Source of the DNA: Bradyrhizobium ottawaense
Lineage (GTDB): Bacteria > Pseudomonadota > Alphaproteobacteria > Rhizobiales > Xanthobacteraceae
Length of the DNA: 64,000 bases
Assembly (NCBI RefSeq): GCF_002278135.3
Contig: NZ_CP029425.2
Coordinates: 6,238,001 to 6,302,000 of the forward strand
Reading direction: 5' to 3'
Of the stretch, positions 17,041 through 26,242 are shown piece by piece. The translations under genes and the position numbers were made by a program. Within the stretch, counting starts at the first letter, position 1. Each line of letters begins with the position of its first letter. Under the pieces are notes generated by a model. It made no database searches. It saw nothing but the letters and a program-made list of their open reading frames with translations, and was not told the DNA's origin.

Positions 17041-17220
17041 TCACGCCGCCGATCGATCCGGCAGGCCGCCCCGCAGAGCGTCAAGCAGGCGCTGCTCGCG
17101 CTCGATCCGGGCGCGATAGAGCTCGCGTTCGCTCTCGCTTCTGGCACCGGCCAGCAACACGCGATAGTGCCCGATCACCTTCTCGCTGCCGCTGATGAGG
17201 AGGTTGCGGACGTCACTCAT
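17041..17220 (-). CDS. Small helical protein, paralogue of the adjacent upstream gene
   Basis: A 59-residue hydrophilic protein: it starts MSDVRNLLISGSEKVIGHYR, and the core YRVLLAGARSESERELYRAR is followed by IEREQRLLDAL. The pattern Y-R-x-L-L-x4-S-[DE]-x-E-R ... R-[LI]-x-x-E-Q-x-x-L-[ED]-A-L is shared with the gene at 17217-17450, so the two are tandem paralogues. Its ATG overlaps the stop of that gene (ATGA). Predicted mostly helical and probably cytoplasmic; function unknown. Too short for routine ORF callers. Confidence 0.7.
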   Translation of the reverse strand: MSDVRNLLISGSEKVIGHYRVLLAGARSESERELYRARIEREQRLLDALRGGLPDRSAA

Positions 17221-17450
17221 CGTTCCACTCCGGTCGTGGCAATCGCCGATGGCGCGTTTGGAACGGTGAATGCGGCCGGGAAGGCATCGGCGGCGAGAGC
17301 CTCGAGCGCGGTCTGCTCCTCGGCGAGGCGTCGTTCGATAAACTGGCGCTCAATGTCCGACAGCTCAGTCTTGAGCAAACGTCGATAACGAGAGAGGTTG
17401 TTGCGGTGCGCGCGGATGCGGGCGAAATCCTGATCGAGCATCGTCGTCAC
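17217..17450 (-). CDS. Small helical protein, first of a tandem paralogous pair
   Basis: A 77-residue hydrophilic protein with RYRRLLKTELSDIERQFIER as core helix and a proline-rich tail (AAFTVPNAPSAIATTG). It shares the core pattern with the following gene and is translationally coupled to it through an ATGA overlap. It lies back to back with the ROSE-controlled Hsp20 gene, with about 315 bases between them. The role is unknown; proximity to a heat-shock gene is the only hint. Confidence 0.7.
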   Translation of the reverse strand: MTTMLDQDFARIRAHRNNLSRYRRLLKTELSDIERQFIERRLAEEQTALEALAADAFPAAFTVPNAPSAIATTGVER

Positions 17451-17638
17451 TCCTGACGGTCTTTCACGGTCCTTTTCGAATTAGCGGTGTCGGAAGAAGC
17501 ATCTTCCGGCGCAAAAAATATTCAGGCTTGTTTTGCTGTCAAGATCCTCTTTCGCCGCTTCCTTGACGCCGCCGGGGTCCCCGAAAAAAATTTTGCGCGT
17601 CCCTCTTGCAAGGGACTTGTGGCACTCTAAGTCGTTTT

Positions 17639-17766
17639 TCGCCGCGAGAGCGGTGTGCCGGATGCCCGATGGGTCCGGCGCGGGCGCCGGGTCGGGGCCT
17701 TCGGATCCGTTTCCGATTCCCTAACGGCGCTCCTTCGTATCCATCTTGCTCTTTGGAGGACTTGGT
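17639..17766 (+). promoter_or_regulatory. ROSE-type RNA thermometer (5' UTR of hsp20)
   Basis: The leader contains the early hairpin GCCGCGAGAGCGGTGTGCC, a GC-rich middle stem and, just before the start codon, CTTGCTCTTTGGAGGA. In this last hairpin the U-U-G-C-U strand masks the Shine-Dalgarno GGAGGA (17755-17760), which is the defining feature of ROSE elements. These melt at heat-shock temperature and allow translation; they were described in Bradyrhizobium small heat-shock genes (established). The transcription start is not determined, so the 5' limit is approximate. The rest of 17451-17640 shows no gene. Confidence 0.85.
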
Positions 17767-18222
17767 ATGAGGACCACCTTTGACTTCGCGCCGCTGTGGC
17801 GCTCCACCATCGGCTTCGATCATCTGGCCGACCTCGTCGACAGCACGCTGCGCCAGGCGGGCGAGGACAATTATCCCCCCTACAACATCGAGCGCTCCGG
17901 CGAAGACCAATACCGGATCACGCTGGCCGTGGCGGGCTTTGGCGTCAACGACATCAGCGTGACCGCCGAACAGAACGCGCTCACCATCGAGGGCCGGAAG
18001 CCGGACAGCGCCACGCGCGAATATCTCTATCAGGGTATCGCCGCGCGTCCGTTCCGCCGCGTGTTCAATCTCGCCGACTACGTCCAGGTCAAGCAGGCCG
18101 TTTTCCAGGACGGTCTCCTGGTCATCGATCTCCTGCGCGAGATTCCGGAGGCCATGAAGCCGCGCCGGATCCAGATCGCGGGTGCTGCGTCACCGCAGAT
18201 CGAGCAGAAGAAAGCGGCTTAG
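17767..18222 (+). CDS. Small heat-shock protein Hsp20 (HspH/IbpA type)
   Basis: A 151-residue alpha-crystallin chaperone that holds unfolding proteins. It begins MRTTFDFAPLWRSTIGFDHL, has NYPPYNIERSGEDQYRITLA opening the crystallin domain, AALTIEG-like strand NALTIEGRK and a C-terminal I-x-I-type motif in RRIQIAG. ATG 17767 is chosen because it sits seven bases from GGAGGA inside the ROSE hairpin; an open frame reaches 17746 but overlaps that element. Expression is expected to be induced by heat at translation. Confidence 0.95.
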   Translation: MRTTFDFAPLWRSTIGFDHLADLVDSTLRQAGEDNYPPYNIERSGEDQYRITLAVAGFGVNDISVTAEQNALTIEGRKPDSATREYLYQGIAARPFRRVFNLADYVQVKQAVFQDGLLVIDLLREIPEAMKPRRIQIAGAASPQIEQKKAA

Positions 18223-18326
18223 GCCGGTCGAACGCGTTCGACAGCGACCACCATGGCGGATGGCGACCGGATCGCCATCCGCCGATCGGACCATCCCTTC
18301 GAAAGGAGTGTAGAGGGAGACAAGTG

Positions 18327-18644
18327 ATGACCAATGCCAATGCGACCACCGGCGGTGTCGGCGCGCTGTTCCATCCCGCTGCGCATTATGCTTCGCCGAG
18401 CGCCGTCCTCGACGATGGCAAGCTCTCGACAGCGGAGAAGCGGATCATATTGTCATCGTGGGCTTCGGACATGTACGCCGTCGAATCCCATCCCGCGCTG
18501 CGCGAGATTCCCGGCATGGATCGGCCGATCCGGCTTGCGGACATCCTCACCGCGCTGCGCAAGCTCGATGACGACGACGACCCGCCGCCCGGCGGCGGCG
18601 TCCCGATGCGGCTGCGGCGGCCCTGGGCCGCCGCAACGCCGTAA
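18327..18644 (+). CDS. Small protein with Asp run, downstream of hsp20
   Basis: A 105-residue soluble protein (starts MTNANATTGGVGALFHPAAH; LSTAEKRIILSSWASDMYAV; a run of five Asp followed by PPPGGG near the C-terminus). AGAGGGAGACAAG precedes the ATG. It is 104 bases downstream of hsp20 and probably cotranscribed. I have seen similar proteins annotated as hypothetical after hsp20 genes in this genus, but no function is known to me. The coding sequence ends 61 bases before the left island boundary. Confidence 0.75.
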   Translation: MTNANATTGGVGALFHPAAHYASPSAVLDDGKLSTAEKRIILSSWASDMYAVESHPALREIPGMDRPIRLADILTALRKLDDDDDPPPGGGVPMRLRRPWAAATP

Positions 18645-18705
18645 TCGAGACCAGCCAAAGGATCTGTACAAGGCCGGCTTCGCCAATTTCAGGGAAGCGG
18701 AGCTT

Positions 18706-18750
18706 CTGGCTGGGGCGGGAGGGATCGAACCTCCGAATGGCGGAATCAAA
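18706..18750 (-). repeat. Partial tRNA-Gln copy, distal attachment site
   Basis: 45 bases identical to 25911-25955. On the minus strand it reads from the anticodon loop (TTTGATTCCGCC) through the T arm (GGTTCGATCCC) to GCCA. The 5' half of a tRNA is missing beyond it, so it is a remnant made by site-specific integration, not a functional gene. Confidence 0.85.
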
Positions 18751-18993
18751 CTCAGTTTGATTATCTAACGGTTTCAAGGCGAGTTTGGAAAAAATGGCCA
18801 AAACGCCTCTAGCAATTCCAATAACTTGGCGGACGTTTCCAAATAAGGAAGCAACCTTCACAGGGAGGATCAGTCCCGAAAAACCTGAGGCAGCAGATTC
18901 TCCCTTTGTCGGGACGACGGCGAGCAGGAGAGCAGTGGCTGCAGATGCTACAATTACCGACATCCCAAACAGACGGAGTGGGCAAACCGGCGG

Positions 18994-19305
18994 CTAGCTC
19001 TTTGATTCGCGGACTCGTCGACCTTGTCGGGCAGGCCGCACGTTGATCTTTGCAAGTTCGCGACGCTCGGCGTCCGACAACTGCCAATCCTCGCACTGAC
19101 CGCAGAGCTGCCAGAAGACGTCATATAACTTGCTTCGAGCGACCTTGACGATTTCGGTGTCGTCGAAGTCGCGAGAGTTCAGGAAGATTGGCAAGGCAAA
19201 ACTGGTCTGATCGCTTTCGAATTGAAACGTCAAACGGATGTCCTCGGCTCGTTCGTTCGGCGAAATCATCTCGATGCGTGCGACGCTTATCTTGAATTTG
19301 CCCAT
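18994..19305 (-). CDS. Hypothetical island protein
   Basis: A 103-residue soluble protein starting MGKFKISVARIEMISPNERA, with LTFQFESDQTSFALPIFLNS, a Cys-containing QLCGQCEDWQL and a basic tail. Composition and the mixed strand/helix pattern look like real coding sequence. The ATG at 19305 has GGTGAGG upstream; an upstream in-frame start at 19359 would add 18 residues. I recognise no family. It is the first gene inside the left end of the island. Confidence 0.55.
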   Translation of the reverse strand: MGKFKISVARIEMISPNERAEDIRLTFQFESDQTSFALPIFLNSRDFDDTEIVKVARSKLYDVFWQLCGQCEDWQLSDAERRELAKINVRPARQGRRVRESKS

Positions 19306-19348
19306 TGCCTCACCGGGTCGACTTTGATCGATCCTTCCATATGAAATA

Positions 19349-19680
19349 TCACTTGCCACGGGCCAGTTCTTCCTGCCGCCATGGTCGCCGCCTCGGCTTG
19401 ATCTCGATCGAGATCAGCACCAATGCAGCCGCGACAATCACCAGAATGCCAGCGAGGCTGAGCGCGATCTGCATCGCTAGCTCATCGGAGATGCTGGACA
19501 GGGCGATGTGGCTGGCAGGCGCCAGCAGAACGCCGCGCTTTCGATCTCCACCGTCATCCGCCGCGTGTAGGCGCTCGGCGCGGCCACATCCCCCTCAAGG
19601 TCGACACGTGCATCATTCTCTGGACGCCATCGCGTCGCTTCCTGAGCATCAGATGGATCGATCGAACTGATCGTTACCAT
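19349..19680 (-). pseudogene. Possible frameshifted membrane protein remnant
   Basis: Reading from 19680 gives VTISSIDPSDAQEATRWRPE and continues to RRMTVEIES. A different frame then gives GVLLAPASHIALSSISDELA followed by a clear transmembrane helix LSLAGILVIVAAALVLISIE and a basic end, with the stop at 19349. The two parts may be one gene broken by an indel near 19525, or the second may be an independent 41-residue peptide starting at 19474. No homologue is known to me. Confidence 0.3.
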
Positions 19681-20755
19681 CTCGAAGAGCCGCAGAGCGG
19701 CGGCGCGCAGGTGCCGGTCAGCGCTGCGGACGACACTGCTTCGATCGCCGCCCGCGTACCGCCGACGTCAATCAAGCTTGCATGAACGGTGCGCCTCTTT
19801 TGCTCGAATTGCTATCCCATTCTCGGGCTTGTCGAATCATTGACGAGATGCCTGCTCGAGTTCGATCGGGCAGGCGAGCACCGTCCCATCGTCTCCTGCT
19901 CTCTCGCTCAACGCGCGGAAGAGCGGCAGCCTCCTCGGCGACAGGATCTCAGACGGACAGCCTGTCTTACCATCCCGCAGCGAATCCCATGGATCGACAG
20001 AACGGAACCAGCGCCGAGCCGCGATTGCCGTGGTTCTGTCTGTCAGCACCCAGGCGGGTCGGTTGGACGCAGGGCAAAGCCTGTCCGCGCACTGCTTTGG
20101 CAATCTTATTTATGCCTGAGGCTCGTTGTTCGGCCCTTCGATCCCCATATATCCAAGTCTACCCTGGTCAGCCGTCGAGATTGGCCGGAGCGCGCGGAGA
20201 CTTCCAACGAAAGGGCTCTGCATATGTTCAAATCTCAGCAGCATCGCGCAAGAACAACCGCGTCCGGCGAACTCGTCAAGGGTTCGACCAGCGCTGAGGA
20301 AAGCCACAAATTCAAGAGCTGGCGTGCCGGCTTCGTCTTGTTGACGGCGCACGGGCACAAGAATGAAGTCGGTCGCAACGAGCTGCCTTCAGCAAAGGAT
20401 ACGCCTAGCAATGCGAGATCGGGCGCCGCCGCTCTGTCGCGGTGGGAGAACGAGGGAGGCTCAGTTCGCGACGAACTGCCGACGTGACTAAACGCGGAAA
20501 AGTTGGAGGACTCGGCGCGTTCAACCGGCAACATCCTTTTATCGAGGTTCTGTTCTCGGACATTGCGGAAAGTGGCGAGGCCTTAGATCTAAGTGAGTTC
20601 GTGCGAGAGGTTTTGCCGGCATTTCACAGGCTGACTTGAGATCTGCACCGCGAGCTTGCCGCGAAAAAAAAGCACCGCCGAACAGGACTCGGTCGTGATA
20701 TCAAGTGGGCTGATGTCACGCGTTTGGCCCCGGCGCTTGGTTTGGCCGCGCGGGA
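19681..20755. other. Gene-poor stretch of the island with weak ORFs
   Basis: About 1.1 kb with no convincing gene. The best candidate is 20224-20487 on the plus strand, MFKSQQHRARTTASGELVKG and onward, 87 residues, preceded by GAAAGGG. Its first part resembles, from memory, small Bradyrhizobium proteins that start with a similar YRAKA...ELVK motif, but the second half does not hold, so it may be decayed. A short frame at 20442-20639 (ending VREVLPAFHRLT) is also possible. Nothing else is supported. Confidence 0.4.
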
Positions 20756-21429
20756 TCAGTCCTTCCGGTCTATCTCGGATTTGTCGCGCAGAACCGCGTT
20801 CAGAAGCGCGCTATGAACCTCGATCTTTCCATTGTAGCTGATGAAGCCAAGCTTGCGGAACTTGTTCATGAAGAAGCTAACCCGTGATCGGGTCGCACCG
20901 ATCATCTCGGCCAGCGTTTCCTGGCTGATGTTGACGCCAATGGGCTGAGAGCTGGCTTCCTTGCCGAAATTGGCCAGCAGAAGCAACAGGCGCGCCAAGC
21001 GTTTCTCGCTCGAATTGAAGAGTTGGTCGATCAGGTCTTCTTCAATCCGGCTATTGCGCGCGAGCAAATAAGCCATGAACAATTGAGAGAACTTCGGCTT
21101 GCCTTCGAGCGCTGCAATCATCGCCGTCTTCGATATTCTCGTGATGACACAGGCCTCCGTTGCCGTGGTAGTGGCAATACGCAATGGATGACCATTGAGG
21201 CAGCCCTCGCCAAAGAATTGTCCCGGCTCCAGAATCCCGACGACGCTTCCTTACCTTGGTCCGAAACGACCGTTAGCTTGATCTTTCCCTCTTGAATATA
21301 GAATACCGCGACCGCGACATCTCCCTGCGCGAACACGTTCTGACCTTTGCCAAATTTCGAAATCGATTTTGCTAGAGGCGGGCGCGTCACTGCGCAGATT
21401 TCCGCCGCGCGACTTGCCTGACTATCCAC
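20756..21429 (-). pseudogene. Crp/Fnr family regulator with a single-base frameshift
   Basis: The N-terminal part (GTG 21429; CAVTRPPLAKSISKFGKGQN, then IQEGKIKLTVVSDQGKEA) is the start of a cyclic-nucleotide-binding domain. At about 21241-21247 the frame shifts by one missing base. The continuation in the next frame is VVGILEPGQFFGEGCLNGH, then the helix-turn-helix SQETLAEMIGATRSRVSFFM and NKFRKLGFISYNG. Restoring one base gives a complete regulator of about 224 residues. GGAG precedes the GTG, which overlaps the stop of the upstream gene by eight bases. Either a recent pseudogene or a sequencing error. Confidence 0.8.
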
Positions 21430-21805
21430 GCAGCTCCACAGCTTTGTTGCTACCAAGCGATTCGGCACAAGCCTTTGCAACCGCCGAGTTTGGCTCAGTG
21501 CTTCCCGGCATCGTGGCCCAACCGCCTTTTTCGACGAACTTGCTCTGATCCCATGCATAGGTCGCCTTCTTCATTTCGACCAGGTTCGCCGACGCATCAG
21601 CGGCTTGTCGAAACTTCTCAACGCAGATGGGTGTGAGAGCTGCGACGACAGCCGTAGCAGCACTATTCTTCGCGATGGTCTCGGCGGACCCACCCGTCAC
21701 CCAGCCGCCCCAGCCGAACCCCACGATTGCCAGAGCAATCGCTCCGGCCACAGCTCCCCACAGTGCCGGCCGCACGGCAGCTTTTGTCTCCCTGGAGATT
21801 TCCAT
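21422..21805 (-). CDS. Small single-span membrane protein, hypothetical
   Basis: A 127-residue protein starting MEISRETKAAVRPALWGAVA, with one hydrophobic helix (about residues 13-35, AIALAIVGFGWGGWV) and a soluble C-terminal part (CVEKFRQAADASANLVEMKK, WATMPGSTEPNSAVAKACAE). ATG 21805 is preferred over the in-frame GTG nine bases upstream because AAGGTG is well spaced before it. It is upstream of and overlaps the Crp/Fnr gene. I believe similar hypothetical proteins exist in Bradyrhizobium; function unknown. Confidence 0.65.
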   Translation of the reverse strand: MEISRETKAAVRPALWGAVAGAIALAIVGFGWGGWVTGGSAETIAKNSAATAVVAALTPICVEKFRQAADASANLVEMKKATYAWDQSKFVEKGGWATMPGSTEPNSAVAKACAESLGSNKAVELRG

Positions 21806-22362
21806 GATTTTCACCTTGAGTCAGAGGTATGTTGAGCTTCACCCGTTAAGGAGGCTAGACACGTCGAGCGATCGGCGTCTGTACCAAATTGCTCACACAG
21901 CGCGTGCGGACACTCGTTGGATGGCCTGGATGCATCTAATCCGGTCGGTTCGCTGCAGTCAGCGCCTGCGGCTGGCGCCCTATGTGGCGAGTATCTGTCA
22001 CGCGATGCGCCGGAGCTACACGGCCTTTGTGAGATTCCCGGCTCTTTGCAGTTGAGCGCGGCGGTGCCCAACATTTTCGCCCGCTTTGTTCAAGGGGGCG
22101 CCCTAATTTCCGGTTCCGCGGGTCCTAGGAAACGGCCTCAGTGCGGGTGGCATCTGAGGCCGCTTGAAACCTTCCGCCGGGCATTGGGCAAAATGTCGAC
22201 CGGTCGGCCGGCTTTGCTTTCGGAGATAAGTCACCGATTGCTGAGGACCAAGAACTCCCAAGGTCAATCGTTCCGTCCATTTGAAATATTGAGTGTCCTG
22301 ACCAGGACTGGACTGAATATTCGAAAGGCTCGGGGTTGCCGCCTCCGCCAGACGTTATGAAA
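21806..22362. other. Gene-free island stretch with a 9-bp inverted repeat
   Basis: No convincing coding sequence on either strand; the plus-strand frame at 21917-22360 has atypical composition. At 22133-22162 CGGCCTCAG and CTGAGGCCG form a perfect inverted repeat around 12 bases, with no T run after it. It might belong to a small RNA or an operator, but nothing more can be read. Confidence 0.5.
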
Positions 22363-22390
22363 TGAAAGAGGCCGCCAACTGGGGCGGCCT
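22363..22390 (-). terminator. Rho-independent terminator overlapping a small gene's stop
   Basis: On the minus strand AGGCCGCC and GGCGGCCT pair around six bases and are followed by CTTTCATTTCAT. The hairpin begins within the stop codon of the 57-residue gene at 22389-22562, which supports that gene being transcribed. Confidence 0.6.
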
Positions 22391-22562
22391 AGTACTCGTC
22401 CTTGTCGCTGTGATGAAGGTTGAAAGCTCGATCGTACCTGTCGCGGGCTTCGGTACCAATGCTGTATCGGCCGGGCCACCATGAATGTGGTGGACTGTAG
22501 TTGTCCTTCTCAGCGTCTTCTTTAGCTTTCTCGTCCAGTTTTTGAGGCGTCCAAAACGACAT
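22389..22562 (-). CDS. Small hydrophilic protein downstream of groEL
   Basis: A 57-residue protein (MSFWTPQKLDEKAKEDAEKD; SPPHSWWPGRYSIGTEARDR; ends HHSDKDEY), strongly charged and without a membrane segment. The frame is open to 22607, but ATG 22562 gives the natural-looking start; no strong ribosome site is visible. It is followed immediately by a terminator-like hairpin. It lies about 200 bases after the groEL stop, beyond a first terminator, so it may be its own unit. Function unknown. Confidence 0.5.
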   Translation of the reverse strand: MSFWTPQKLDEKAKEDAEKDNYSPPHSWWPGRYSIGTEARDRYDRAFNLHHSDKDEY

Positions 22563-22712
22563 TGATTGATCTTTACCCACACCTTGGTCCTCCAAGTGGG
22601 ACGACAATCCTGAGGGCTGGTACGAGCTCAGGCTGAAAGCCGTACTGACGTGTCAGTATTGCGGCCTCTGGCAAATTGAGCAGGGCAACCGCGACCAGGC
22701 GCAAGAAAATGC

Positions 22713-22743
22713 AGAAAGGCCGGCATCGCTGCCGGACCTTTCT
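22713..22743 (-). terminator. Terminator of the groESL operon
   Basis: A hairpin with 13-base arms (AGAAAGGTCCGGCA and its complement, one mismatch) and a four-base loop lies 20 bases after the groEL stop, followed on the minus strand by GCATTTTCTTG. The plus strand also carries a T-rich flank (TTTCTTTTTCTTT), so it may act in both directions. Confidence 0.7.
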
Positions 22744-22762
22744 TTTTCTTTGAACGCTGCAC

Positions 22763-24487
<1,725 letters not shown>

Positions 24488-24544
24488 TCATCCTTCGAGA
24501 ACCCGGCTACGCCGAATCCCAGGGTAAGGAAAACTGACTGGCGC

Positions 24545-24862
24545 TTACGCGGCCTTCTTCTTGGCAGCGGGCAGATCAGTGAGAACGCCCATGATGTCGC
24601 TCTCCTTCATGATCAACAGCTCCTGGCCGTCGATCGTGACCTCGGTGCCCGACCACTTGCCGAACAGCACGCGGTCGCCGACCTGCACGTCGATCGGGAT
24701 CAGCTTGCCGGCTTCGTCGCGGCCGCCGCGGCCGACGGCGGTGACTTCGCCCTGGGAGGGCTTCTCCTTGGCGGTGTCCGGAATGATGATGCCACCAGCG
24801 GTCTTGTCTTCGGCCTCAATGCGCTTGACCACGACACGGTCATGGAGCGGACGGAATTTCAT
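24545..24862 (-). CDS. groS: Co-chaperonin GroES (10 kDa)
   Basis: A 105-residue GroES subunit, complete: [20 protein letters not shown] at the start, the mobile loop [18 protein letters not shown], and [15 protein letters not shown] and ESDIMGVL in the barrel. It caps GroEL. It is the first gene of the operon, with AGGGAGAATCGC before the ATG. The C-terminal AAKKKAA is a short extension common in rhizobia. Confidence 0.97.
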   Translation of the reverse strand: MKFRPLHDRVVVKRIEAEDKTAGGIIIPDTAKEKPSQGEVTAVGRGGRDEAGKLIPIDVQVGDRVLFGKWSGTEVTIDGQELLIMKESDIMGVLTDLPAAKKKAA

Positions 24863-24905
24863 GCGATTCTCCCTGGCTTTTTTGATTGTTTCTGGATTGG
24901 CAGTC

Positions 24906-24928
24906 GTAACGAGCTACGTGCTCGTAAC
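24906..24928. promoter_or_regulatory. Inverted repeat upstream of groES, not CIRCE
   Basis: GTAACGAGC and GCTCGTAAC (one mismatch) flank TACGT, about 45 bases upstream of the groES start. TCGTAAC also occurs twice in direct orientation. The CIRCE core TTAGCACTC/GAGTGCTAA is absent, so HrcA control is not supported. This repeat may be an operator or part of the 5' UTR structure. Confidence 0.4.
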
Positions 24929-24966
24929 CGGAGTCTTCCGCGTCCATCAAGACGTCAGTCTTCATT

Positions 24967-25227
24967 TCAAAAATTAGCGGCGATCAGATCGTAAGAACCC
25001 CTGCTGCCGCGGACGTACACCCTGGCAGCGGCGGCACAGATCACATCACGGTTGGAATCGAATGCGTTCAGGAAACCCGTTTCATTGGGGTGAGCGTCCG
25101 GTTGAAGTCGCCTCAGCGCGTCTTCCTCTATGAAAAACGATGCCTCTAGCGCGCTATCGTATCCCCAAAAACGCACGGCATGCCGCGTTCGGTCATATGA
25201 ACGACTATAATTTGGAAACTCGATCAT
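24967..25227 (-). CDS. DUF1488 family protein
   Basis: An 86-residue soluble protein matching the DUF1488 pattern: FPNYSRSYDRTRHAVRFWGY, EASFFIEEDALRRLQP, DSNRDVICAAAARVY and YDLIAANF. Such genes commonly sit upstream of groESL in Bradyrhizobium (from memory). ATG 25227 is used; a TTG 15 bases upstream is possible. It is 104 bases from groES on the same strand and may be cotranscribed, so a chaperonin-linked role is possible but not shown. Confidence 0.85.
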   Translation of the reverse strand: MIEFPNYSRSYDRTRHAVRFWGYDSALEASFFIEEDALRRLQPDAHPNETGFLNAFDSNRDVICAAAARVYVRGSRGSYDLIAANF

Positions 25228-25910
25228 GGTGGGTCCGATCAAGTCCGCGCAAGGGCAAAAGATGTCGAAAGCGATCAGGCTGCGCTAAGCTGTAAATGGC
25301 TACTCTGGAATCGGACTACAACCTGCCCACGACATTAAGTTATGACCAGCCTCGCTATTCGGCGGAGCGTCACCATCCCCTCATATCACCGAGCGTCCCT
25401 GGCTATTATCGGTGACTGAGAGTGTTGCGCTCCCGCCGTTTTGAAAAGGCGGTTCCAAAGGTCGAATATCGATAGATTCAGTGTTAGTGGGTGGCTCGTA
25501 CCTCCGGTATTGCTGCCGATCTTTTTCGGGCTGTTGATCGTCGCTGCAATAGTTATTCAATGGTAGTCCCCCTCGGCGGACCCGCGCCATCGACTCAAGC
25601 CAACAGCGAGTTGGCTCCGATGAAATGACTAACGAGCTGAATGTCAGGGCGGCGGCCCTTGGTGCGATCCTTTCACAAGCTACGACCGTCACGCGTACTG
25701 CGCTCAATCCAACAGGTGATCAGCTCGTCCTCAGGGACCGAGCGATCGTTGTGCGAAAATCGCGGACACCGTCCGGTGACCGATTTCGAGTTTCTGGAAG
25801 ATGTTGTGAGTGAATCGTGGCGAACAAAGATAGCGAGGTCTCCAACGGACGGCGGAATCCACCTTTTCCAAATGGAGCAACGGCGACGGCAATTAATCGA
25901 GCAACATCAA
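25228..25910. other. Gene-poor right end of the island
   Basis: About 680 bases with no integrase and no long gene. One small plus-strand frame at 25441-25566 (TTG start, 41 residues) encodes a plausible single-span membrane peptide: basic start, then WLVPPVLLPIFFGLLIVAAI and VIQW. It has no clear ribosome site. The remaining frames look like chance reading frames. Confidence 0.4.
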
Positions 25911-25955
25911 CTGGCTGGGGCGGGAGGGATCGAACCTCCGAATGGCGGAATCAAA
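25911..25955 (-). repeat. Proximal attachment site inside tRNA-Gln
   Basis: 45 bases identical to 18706-18750, covering the anticodon loop to the CCA end of the intact tRNA-Gln gene. It marks the right boundary of the island. Confidence 0.85.
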
Positions 25956-25986
25956 ATCCGCTGCCTTACCGCTTGGCTACGCCCCA
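25912..25986 (-). tRNA. tRNA-Gln (anticodon TTG)
   Basis: A 75-base tRNA with CCA encoded. The acceptor stem pairs TGGGGCG with CGCCCCA. The D arm is AGCCAAGCGGTAAGGC, the anticodon arm GCGGATTTTGATTCCGC with TTG centred in the loop, and the T arm GGAGGTTCGATCCCTCC. It reads CAA codons. Its 3' half is the integration target of the island to the left. Confidence 0.95.
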
Positions 25987-26242
25987 ACAGGCGACCTGGG
26001 GCCGGCGGAAGAACTGGCTACCGCAGATTCCCTTGGTCGCAGCCGGTCTATAGGGAGCGGCGCAGCATTTCAACCGCCTGGAGGGGCAAAATACCACAGC
26101 CCCGGGATCGGCCGCGCTACACTCTCTTTATGGGCCCGCGACGGCCCCGTTCTGACCGCCACCGTCCGGCCCCTCCCGCCCCATTGAGACCTCCCCCATT
26201 TCATGGGAATAGGGCGCCAAGACCTATCCACGGGAGTGAGCC

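Noticed and set aside
17574..17640. Promoter for hsp20 upstream of the ROSE element
   Set aside because: Candidates such as CTTGACG and TTGCAA lack a convincing -10 partner at proper spacing.
18547..18963. Minus-strand frame of 138 codons crossing the left island boundary
   Set aside because: It runs through the tRNA remnant and antisense of the Asp-run protein gene. Its hydrophobic start could be a small gene, but there is no supporting ribosome site.
21917..22360. Plus-strand frame of 147 codons in the island
   Set aside because: No ribosome site, odd composition (Arg/Cys/Ser-rich), and it contains the structured inverted repeat at 22133.
24863..24966. CIRCE element upstream of groES
   Set aside because: No TTAGCACTC/GAGTGCTAA sequence or close variant was found there.
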